Shown here: positions 1 to 11,124 of the stretch, one piece after another
Numbering within the stretch: the first letter of the stretch is position 1
Layout: the number at the start of each line of letters is the position of its first letter
DNA from: Saccoglossus kowalevskii
Lineage: Eukaryota; Hemichordata; Enteropneusta; Harrimaniidae
NCBI RefSeq assembly: GCF_000003605.2
Contig: NW_003135341.1
Location: 572,953 to 597,183, forward strand
Direction: 5' to 3'
DNA length: 24,231 nt
Made by a program: the position numbers and the translations under genes
Notes under the pieces: model-generated
What the model was told of the DNA's origin: nothing
What the model saw: the letters and a program-made list of their open reading frames with translations, nothing else
Databases searched by the model: none

Positions 1-215
1 GCACATATGAAATAAAAATCGCATTTGTTGTATCACCGAGAATAGTGCTACTATACCTTCTATGGTTGTGTACTGAATTTTTGAAATATTACTTATTTTG
101 ACCATAGAAACACCTCTGTAATTTATGTAAATATATGCACTACTAATGGAACAAATACGGTATACAATATTTACTGTTTTTGTGAAGTAATCTTGGGTAT
201 ATATATATTTTTCAG

Positions 216-272
216 AATTGTTTGAATCTTTACCAAGCCAAGCACAACACGATATTTTACTGCAAGTAGCAG
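216..272 (+). CDS. INTS10: INTS10 exon (first in window)
   Basis: The exon follows a TTTTTCAG acceptor and ends at AG|gttggt. The frame begins with two bases finishing a codon from the previous exon, then reads LFESLPSQAQHDILLQVA and leaves one base over. The LFESLP..(Q)..(L)L.V pattern matches the vertebrate protein around residue 120. Upstream positions 1-215 are intron, with no further exon seen. Confidence 0.85.
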
Positions 273-3200
273 GTTGGTTCAAGTTTTCATACTTTACATT
301 TGTTTTACAAGTTCTTGACAGATGTCCTACATGTACAATATCCTCAGCTTTGATTTTAAAGAGATCTTGAGTCACGATGTAATTCATATGAAAATATCTG
401 CTCACAACTCTTCTAAGGGGGATTTGGATTATAACCTGATCTGAATCCTACTTTAAGCCAATAAGCTTTTGATTGTGTTTAGTGCTGAGCTCCTCTGTTA
501 AGTACAACAGCAAATATTCTGTTGGTGTCCAAAAGTATTAGTCCATGTAGTATTAGGTTTTGAGGGCTGCTGCAGAATTTGATTTGCCAGTACATTATTC
601 ATTTTTAATTCTTCACCATTAGCAGTCACCTTTGTGAAAAATAAAGGTTTTGAGGAGTTTCTGAAGGCTCAAACTAAACTGTTAAGACCTGTTGCAGAAA
701 TTATGTCCATTTGGTTTAAAATTAATACCAAAATTATTTTAAATAATCATAAAAATATTCAAAAATAGTTCAATTTCATAGTTTGGCAGCCATTTTGGTA
801 TATTACCGGTAGTGTTCTCCTGGGAGCTTTTTGGTCATGGAGGTACAAAAAAAAAAAAATATTAATAAAATATTAAAAAAAAAAACAAGCCGCTAATTAA
901 ATCAAAGTTGGTGATCATATTGAACGCCTATCACCTGTATTCTACATCCCTAGTATATTCATTCTAAGAAGGATTATGACATATTCATGTATGTAAATAT
1001 CTATGAAAATCTAAAAAAAAAAACATTTATATATTCAATTCATCCAGCTGGAATGGAACTGAATATATACTGTAAAATACTTTATTTTCACTGGAATTTA
1101 TTTTCGCTGGAAAGACTTTTAGGTGTGTTATATGGGATTTATTTTCACTGATTTTTGGCGAGTTGAATGTAAAAGATAGGAAAAAAGGGATATTCGCTGG
1201 ATTTTAATTTCACTGAATCATTCCTTCAGTGAAAATAGCGAAAATTAATTCCAAGTGAAAATAAAGTATTCCACAGAACCAACTAAAACTCGAAATGTTA
1301 CAAGCATAAAATTATGCGTGTCAAAATAGTCACATGACCTGGTTGTTACCATCTGAGGGCGCTTTACATATAGTACCGAAGGTTCTTTTTTAAAAGCCTG
1401 CCTTTTATGTTTCTCATTAGTATTCCGCTGCTGTTTATATCTCAACTTTGGGATCTATTGCCAATGTGAGGAGGGCCCCATATTATGTTCTCATTGTGAC
1501 AGTATATTAATGGTCCTAATTGCGTATAGACTTGTGTTTAGACAAACTGTTCTATCATAAAGAATTATGGGTATTTAGGGGGACAAGGTTGCTTATGTGA
1601 AAACATTTGCGTTTGCCCCGAAAAATACTCATAATTGTTTACAATAGAACAGTTTGACTGTACACAGAGCTATCCTCAGAAAAGAAGATTAAATCTTTGA
1701 GTGACACAGTCAACTTTTTTCCCCAATCACAAAGTGTTGCATTTTTGACAGATTTTTTTTCAAAATTTTGTAGTCAATAGGAAACTATGTTCATTTGGTC
1801 CAAAATGATATAAAAAATTACAGTAAAAAACTAAAAAAATAGTCAAAATGATGCACCAATAGGTTGGTGGGGAAAATTATGTCCCTCAAAGTGTTAATGC
1901 ATTTTTATCTGGATTCCTGTTTTTCAGAGCATACTAAAGATCTACTGTCACATTGTAAATTACAGTTGTTATTGATTAGTAAGTTTCGAAATGCTGTTAT
2001 AACACATGGGGTAAGTATATTTATACTTTCTTGAGGACACCCAATTTCCCATCATGCTTAACACCAATTGATGAAGGTAATATCAGAAAGGGTATCAGAT
2101 TGGGTCATTGTATTTCTGGATGTTTTAGCGATGTTTGCAAAACCAGTTGTAAGGTAAGGTATTAAAGTAAGGGTATTCAAATGTCATATTCCCCATTCAA
2201 AGATTGGCCTTTAGATGTGAGCTACGAAATAAAGAAATTCAAGTTCAAAATCAAATCGTTTGTTTTCTGCAGCAGACGTTCTACAGGCATCTTACACACA
2301 ACTCGCGTGATCTGTCATTGCAGGCTGATTTACGTTATTCTATTTACCTGCAGGTCAAACTTGTTGAGACATTATTAAGTGCTGAAAAGATGCAAGCAGA
2401 AAGGAATCCATTGAACTGCTTCAGAAAATTACTAGGTTTGTGAGCAAGGGATTGTGATGGATATTTAATGCATTATAACTGTGTTTTATACAGCTCCTCT
2501 GCAAACTCCGACAAGTAACATATTTTTTTTTCTTGGCTGCTATCGAATACTGTAAAGGGGTTAATTATTCACTGGGTTTTAATTTTGCTTATTTCGCCGA
2601 CTGAAACGTGCGCTAAATTAAAACCCAGTAAATATGTAAAATTGAGCATAGAACACATTATCTAAATGATAAAACCGTGAATTTAAAACCCTCTGAATAT
2701 GCCTGAAATGGTAAATCAGCGAAATTTAAACCCAGTGAAAATTAGCCATTTTACAGTATTCAGTACTTAATGTGTGTGTTTTTGATTAAATGCACTGCGT
2801 GTAAGTGTTGGTCGCCATTTTATATAATTTGGTAAGTCAAAACACTGTGCAAAATTTATATACGACAGAAAACAGTGTGTGGACCATGGCACATTGTCAG
2901 ACAAGCAGTGGTATTCTAACAATCATTTGTGGAAAAGTGAATTGTTTGGAGTATTGTTTCTGCTATTTTTGGCATTATATCTTTGCCATAGAAACTAATG
3001 GAAAAACTTTTCTTACCAGCTCTCACAAAATGACAGGCAGCCATACTGTCAGGTGGTATGGACTGTAACTCAATCATCTGAGTTAAACTAAAGGCAGCCA
3101 TACTGTCAGGTGGTGTGGACTGTAACTCAATCATCTGAGTTAAACTAAAGGCAGCCATACTGTCAGGTGGTGTGGACTGTAACTCAATCATCTGAGTTAA

Positions 3201-6200
3201 ACTAAAGGCAGCCATACTGTCAGGTGGTGTGGACTGTAACTCAATCATCTGAGTTAAACTAATGGCAGCCATACTGTCAGGTGGTGTGGACTGTAACTCA
3301 ATCATCTGAGTAAAACTAAAGGCAGCCATACTGTCAGGTGGTGTGGACTGTAACTCAATCATCTGAGTTAAACTAAAGGCAGCCATACTGTCAGGTGGTG
3401 TGGACTGTAACTCAATCATCTGAGTTAAACTAAAGGCAGCCATACTCTCATATCATGTGGACTTGAAAAATAGATAAATGGGTATTATTTTTAGTAGGCT
3501 TCTACATTAGGCAGCTCAGTTCAGTTTTAAGTGAAATCACATTCATATGTATAAGTGATCTTGGTAGATTTATCTTTTCAATATGTGTGTTTTTTCTGTT
3601 TGATTACTTGTACTCAGTAGAAAATGAATTCAACAAAATACCTATAGTCAAAAAATTGTATAAACAATATTAAAACACCTCATAATTGAATTTTGATATG
3701 TGTAGTCATGGAAAAACACAAATTGTAGTAGTGCAAGTCTAGTTCAGAAACCCTCTCAACATTCCAGCATCACCTAAAAATGTTTACCTGGCCAGTAATG
3801 GGAATAAAATAAAAAAGTCTATGAAAAACAAAGGTCTCTGTCGTCATCGTTGTTCATGTTGTAAACTTTTTTCTTATTTTATTTTCCAGTTTGTGATGTT
3901 CTTCCTATTTTGTTGTCCATCCCTGATGTGCCATGTTCCAATAAACAATTAGCCAAGTGGTTGCAGAAATCGATAGAATTTTACATTTGCTATGCAGTTA
4001 GACCAAGGTCAGCTGACAACAAATGCGCGACACCAGGATTTAAAAGTCCTTTGAAATCACCGGATCCATCCACATCAAGGTAAGAATTAGGTACTTCCAT
4101 TATTTTAGAAAAATCTTTAGAAAAAAAAAATTGTATGTCATGTTTTTATTCGACTAATGTAATATAATCAATTGCAGGTTTGTGTTCATTGAAGGCCTCA
4201 CCGAGAAAGAGAGCACCATCGTTACCCCCTGGGCTAATTTGCATAATATTCTGTTACTGACATCGTCACGGCTTGGATGGAATACTGATAATGTTGTTCC
4301 AACAGACAGGTAAGGAATAAATAGTTCAGGAAATAGTTTCCTTTCTCTTCCCACAATAAAGATAACCGGTGCAATGAATGTCTGTATGTCTTGGAAGCAT
4401 GTCTGTGTCTTTTTTTCTTCACAAACTGTTTACACATTCCCATCAAAGGTCATACTTTCATAAACTTTTGGTTGTCTGACATTTACAACCAGCATATACA
4501 ATTTTGTATTGAAATAACATTAAATTACTAACTGAACTAAAGGCAGCCATACTGTCATGTGGTGTGGACTGTAACTCAATCATCCGAGTTATGCTAAAGG
4601 CAGCCATACTGTCAGGAGATGTGGACTGTAACTCAACTATCTGAGTTAAACTAAAGGCAGCCATACTGTCACGTGGTGTGGACTATTAACCCAATCATCT
4701 GATTTAAACTAAAGGCAGCCATACTGTCAGGTGGGGGGGGGGGGACTGTAACACAATCATCTAGTTAAACTATATAAAATAAAAACTCTTTTCTAACTGT
4801 GAGTGTGTGCATTTGTTCTTTGAATACAAAAGAAGTTCTGGAAGGATAACATTTGAATGTACTGGGTATTGGCTTCACATGCTGTGATTATAGGTATGAG
4901 ACTTATATTTTATCCTCCTTTGATGGGTACATGGAAGTATATACATTATGTTTGTGGGAGAAGACTTACTGATAAACATTTGCCTCCAAATTTGGCAAAA
5001 TTAGTCAGTCAGAATAAAAATAATTTGGTTGAAAATTTGTCAGAAACAAAAAACAAACATTTGGGCAGAAATTAAATGTAGTTGAAGATTTTTTTTTCCT
5101 GCAGTCCTGGCGCAGTCCGAAAACGGGGATTTATGGATTGACCTCTATGCGTCCATGTGTCTGTGTGTCCACATGTCCGTATCTTAGACATGCCTGGACT
5201 GATTACATTCAAACTTTACACATACATCATACATAATATTATACATATGCACATCAATTTGTTTTACGATCTGATTCAATCTAGCCAAATGGCGCCCATT
5301 TTTGTGCTGAAAGATCATCAAAATCAAATATTTATGGATGGATTTTGTTCAAACATGATAGATACGTTGGACATTATGGGACCTTGATGCACGTCATTTT
5401 ATTTCTCAGATCGGGTTTAAAATGGCCAATTAGTGACCATTTTGTTTTAATGAATGTAGTTCTAGTGCCATATTTCTGCCATGCTTTGACTGATTATGTT
5501 CAAATTTTATATATTCATTATACATCATGTGTAATAGATATATAGATGTATTCAATATGGTTGATAGATGGCCATTTTGTTTTAAATAATGCTGTTCCAG
5601 AGCAATATCTCTCAATATGGACAAGTACTGGTTTGACGATCAGATACAAGTTGTCAATTATTTTAATGTTAAAAAAATCATCATAATCAAGCATTTGCTT
5701 CTGGATCTATATCTCTGACATATTTATGTTCCAGCTATATTATTATAAACAAAACCATATATCTTAAATTTGATAAATAACGGGTACTGTGCCATGCAAA
5801 TGTTGTGGATTTAGAATTTGTGACAAAGGTTAACTTCGGCACTCAAAGAGTTGAATGACAAGTTTTTTTCAGACAATAATAGATTTCTGAACATTCTTTG
5901 TTTATTGTTTTACACACAGGAACCACAGACAGCAATGGTTGTACTTATCCAGGGTGTATAAAGCATGTCAAAAGATGTCAGATGAGAATAGAATACAACA
6001 CATAAAGCCCGTTTTCTATTCACTTATTGTTCTTTTATTCCAATGTTTACATGGCTATCTAAAATACAAAGATCCTGAACAGTTCGCAGGTGAGAAGACA
6101 GGGTTGAAAATGTTCTTGATTTTTGTTTATTTCCCCAAAAATTCTGATGTTTTGATGAAATGCTTATCAATGCTTACCGTTAAATCTGTATTAGAAGCTG

Positions 6201-9200
6201 CATCCTTAATAGAAGGTGCGGACATTCTTTCTGAATATTAGAGAACTAAATTTCACCATTTTAAGAGATGTGTAGATGTTCTAATAGAAGCCACATCCCC
6301 TCTGTTGCATTGTGCCATTTTAATAGAAACCGCAGCTTCTAATACAGATTTTACAGTTGTCGTAGTTACGGTTTCTAACTTTTAAATGTGAATTCACAAA
6401 TTTGAAGATTTATTGTGAATGAATCAAAATGAATCAAACTAAAAAAACCAAAAAAATGGTGAATTATTTTTGAATTAATTCTGCAAAACAGTAAAAGTAA
6501 AACTCTTTTTACCAACCTGAACCAATTGCTACATAGTCTATGCAGTCTATGGTTTAAACATAATTGTCTACGGTATATCAATGTCTTAGGCTGGTTATTT
6601 TACAGTTAACAGTTCACCCAGTGCACAACATGGAACACTTGTTCTACTGCACAATGTTGAAGTCGCTACAAAGAAAAAGAAAGACAAACATGAACATAAA
6701 AGAGCTCGACTTCTAGATAAGGTATTTGTTCTCATTTGTATATTACGGTACTTTTCTATCTGTACTGCTATTTGTATTATTATTATTACTACAAAGATGG
6801 TATTTGAGAAAACATTATTGATTTAAATTTATAACAAAAATACTTTTTTGCATATTTTTTGTCAATATTGAAAACATCTTGTTATGTTTCAGAAAAATTA
6901 ATGATAATTAAGACAGTGTCAACAATTTATCAACACCGATTACTTTCAAACTCTACCCATACATATATATTTGCAATATTCACACAGCAGCATTCTATCA
7001 TAGCCGAACTACTGCTCCTCCCACCGATTATCTCAAATATCTCTGCCATAACTGAAAGGAGAGGTTACTTGAAGAAGACGATTGAGGGTGTGATTTTGGC
7101 TCCGATAGTTGGGCCCGATGCGTATACACGGTCAGGGCCATGTCGGGGCTCAACCCTATCAGAGTTCAACCAGAGGGTTTATTGGAGCCAAATTGGCTCG
7201 AGCCGAGCATGTATACAGGGCTATTTTTGTTGGCTCGAGCTGTAGGGCTCCGATAAAATGCTGTCATGTGAACGTAGCAATTTATTGCATTTCAGTTTTG
7301 TTTACCTTTTTCATAACATGTCTGTGACTTGTTAACAACAACAAAAACTCTTCCATCGTTGCCTCCAAGTGTTCAAAGCTTTGATTGGAATATATTTGTG
7401 GTTTACACAGGATGACATCACAGAGACTAGTAAAGAGCATATTAGTGTATGGGGAATGAACAAAGACAAAAGTGAATTATTGGAATCATTTACTACGGCT
7501 GTTATATGCTGGCAATTGATACAATCTGATGAAGTATTCGATAAAGGTCAGTACATATGAAATCAATAAAAATAATATTGATACTTGGTGAGATAAAGCA
7601 GCGAGCGAGTGCGATAATACAACTGAGAAAAAATTACGAAGATTAGGTTAGAAAAGACAATTATTAAAATATGTACAATTAAATTTAGATTAAATATATG
7701 TGATACATTTCAAGAATAACCAAATTAATTTTCAGTTGTAAAAACTCGTGATTGTGTAAAAGTTTGATCAAAATAAATAAAGATTGGGAACAATAATGTG
7801 AATATTCACACTGTAGATGACAGTAAAATATTAACTCTACAGAACGCATTGAGTTAATATTTAAAGTAGAACTGTGCATATATGTATTCTACTTTTTTAT
7901 TTCTTATGTTTTTTGGTTGATCATTATTGTCTACAGCACTTACTATGTTAATAAACAAGCGCTGCTTGGATAGATAAATATTATATATAGTAGATAATAT
8001 TTGGTAATTGTTGTCCTCAGTAACTATATTTTTAATAGTTAGAACAACGATTACCAAATAATAACTACTTACTACGTTATATGTGCATCGATGATGATCG
8101 TAAATAGTTCTATGTCATGATAAAAAAACATCTAATGATGACCAAGCCCAACAGATAATATAGACATTTATTTGAATGTACCTGCTTGCCTGTAAACGCA
8201 CATAGAACTGTAGAATCTGCTTGGCATCAATTTGTTGTTTTAGCTTTGTATGCACAGTTCTTATGACTGTACTACTTTTAGTTGCTTGATTGTTTTGGCA
8301 TTTATTACATCATTGCGCAAATTGAGGATTTTGTCAACTTTTAAATTCTTAAGTATTATTTCATTGCAATATTTAAGTGGCAACAGGAGAAAAAAAAATG
8401 ATCTGTGAATCAGACGTTCTCTTAAAGTATAAAAGCGAATATATCAAACTTCACATCATCTGAAAGATTAGATATAGGTGTTTACATCCTGAAAATACAG
8501 ACACTGTGCTTTTTTTGTTGAACGGGTATATGTGTATAGTATAATCACTTTTTAAAATTTAAGAAAACAAAGCGCAGTGCCTTTGTTTCAGTTTGTTTCA
8601 CATGTTGTATATTATTTAAAGATGGCAAACTGGCAGCCAAGCACATATTCAGGTGTGTTAGAAACAAACTACTTTGGTGTCTGAGAAATTGTCATTCTAT
8701 TTCAACATTTTGTCATATTTCTTTCGGCTATTTTGTTTTGTTTAGATTTTAAATGGCTGCTTCACTACTGGAAGTCTATAAAGTGGACATGGTTGACATC
8801 ATTCCAAATAGACATGGGTGTATATACTGTGAGTCAATATAAAATATACTGAATACAATGAAACCTTAATCATATCATTTCTTTGCATTGATCTTTGCTT
8901 ATTCCAGCACTTGTTTGCTCATTCTTGCTCACTTTCTATGATTTTCTTCCAATCATCTAGTACTGTGATATCTGATGCTATAATCTTTTTTTTTTTTGCT
9001 AAAAGGATGATGCTTTTTGTTTGAAAAACATATAGTGTGCTCAGTACTTCTTGAATGGCTGTGTGTTTATCTTCTTTAGTCCATAGCTTCAGGAGGCTGT
9101 TGGTGCACCCATGACCAGACGCACCTCTTCCATCCCTTTCTGTCATCAGCAAGATGGTGAGGCTGCTCACCATTCTCTGTCCATTCTTTGATGTCATCTT

Positions 9201-11032
9201 CCCATTCTCTTCTTGGCCGTCCTCTGTTTCTGCAGCCTTCAACCTTCCCTTGCATAATATGTTTTGTTAGACTGTTGTGTTTATATGAATGCATATATGT
9301 ATACAGATTTTTTTTTCTTTATTGTCATGTTATCAACATCCCAAATTACAATAAAAGTTCAATGAAGAATATTATAAGTTACATACATATTTCATGATGT
9401 CATTTCCTGTTTTCAGATTAGGTGATGAAGTCATTTATCATGGGTTTTGTTGTCATATTGTTTCCTTAAAGTTATTACTCAGAAAAAAATTGTGTCCTTG
9501 ATGAGACACTGCATTGATAAAATTGCTCTATTTTGTTCAAATATTCCTATAGGATATGCTAACCATAGTTTTGCTATGTTTTTTTTCCAGGGTGATACTG
9601 CCAAATCCTTAGTAATGCTGGAAGAACGGCATGAATCAGGAGAAATACAAGTATGTGTGTTTGTTAGTACTAAAATATTTGGGGTGTCAAATGTCTGTTC
9701 TTGCAGTTGTACTATCGTAGACAGTTCCGAACTTTTAATGTCACTGTTGTCTCTCCTGCAAATCTCAATTGCAAGTACTACTGCTGAGCAATTGGCAATT
9801 TAATGTGCTATCCTTACGTCAACCAGGCTCGGTTAAACACAAGCACCTGCCACCTCTCGGCCAGTGGATTGGCCTTCCCATTGAGTCTGTGGCACACCCA
9901 CCCAGGGTTTCTGGTATAATGTGAAGTCTGTGTAAGACAGAAATCTGTCTAAAGTAAACATATTTATAAAAAATCTATAAACAAAAAATGGACCTTGTCT
10001 AAACTACCATGTATCTTCCTGGCCTTACTGTACGTGTAATATAAAGACCAGAATATCGATATTTAATGTAAACGCTTAATCTGTAAACATTTTTTCAGCC
10101 CCAGTGTCCTGTTTTGACCAACTTCACTGTCATAGTTTCTGCAATAGATGAGTTTTGAGTTATAGCATGATATTTCGGTTCCCATGCGAGAATGGGGGTT
10201 GATTTCTACCTTGCACAATTTATTCGCTGGGTTCCCTCATTCCCGGTGTTCTAATGATCTATTGAACGATTATGTGGCGAAATCAACCCCCCCCCCTATA
10301 CAGATATAATTGAAATGTTTTTACACCAGAGCATACAAGTTACTAAGGTAACAATGGAACTCGAAACTTGTTCATTTCATATGCTACTTGTAATTTTTTT
10401 CAATTTTTTTGGACTAAATCGTATGTTTTGGGGTTTTGTCTGTTCATATGTCAATTCATCCAGGATTATTTCCTGAACATGCCTTCACCAATTTTAAAGG
10501 TTTTTATATTGACTACATCATTGACAGTATGTAATGTTAACTCTTTCAGGGTCAGCTTGAAGCTTGTTTACAGCTGTCATCTTGTTTCCTAGCAATGAAG
10601 CACTATCAGGTCAGTCCCTTGTCATATGTGGTGCCAATCATGGGGGGAGTGTGTTTCTGCGATANNNNNNNNNNNNNNNNNNNNNNNNNNNNNNNNNNNN
10701 NNNNNNNNNNNNNNTTTCCTAGCCAATGAAGCACTATCAGGTCAGTCCCTTGTCATATGTGGTGCCAATCATGGGGGGAGTGTGTTTCTGCGATACAACA
10801 ATTTAGTATATAGTTTTATAACATTCTGTTGCAAACTTACTAAATTTACATTCATGATGTTCATTCCGAGGGGATGGATGTTGAGCATTCAGTTACATTA
10901 CCTTCTACTTCACTATGGATCCAGTGTATTTGGATCAGTGGATGCGATGAAGGCACAGAATGGAATACTGCTTGAGGGACAGTGGCTTTCTTACATTCAT
11001 TGAGATGTCTGTAGCCATTTGAATCTAAGGTC

Positions 11033-11084
<52 letters not shown>

Positions 11085-11086
11085 TA

Positions 11087-11124
<38 letters not shown>

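Larger units (their letters stand above)
273..1927 (+). other. INTS10 intron dense in inverted-repeat elements
   Basis: This 1655-bp intron has no coding potential that I can support. It contains a degenerate relative of the TTAACACTTTGAG family near 680-800, a foldback MITE at 1067-1278, a second foldback at 1526-1674 and a complete TTAACACTTTGAG element at 1689-1897. The last ends only 30 bases before the next exon. Positions 273-680 hold nothing recognisable. Confidence 0.7.

Noticed and set aside
2916-3443. 175-residue minus-strand ORF with repeats of MAAFSLTQMIELQSTPPDS
   Set aside because: It is the antisense reading of the 57-bp minisatellite. The frame stays open only because 57 is divisible by three. 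It has no splice context or known domain.
6859-7327. ORFs of 72-128 residues across the GC-rich island
   Set aside because: No recognisable domain, start context or splice fit. The open frames reflect the GC-rich insertion.
9447-9803. 118-residue + strand ORF as a separate gene
   Set aside because: Only its 9591-9650 part is a real INTS10 exon. The rest is intron read-through beyond good splice sites.
9826-9910. GC-rich block considered as a tRNA or other RNA gene
   Set aside because: I could not form a cloverleaf, and no convincing A and B boxes are present.
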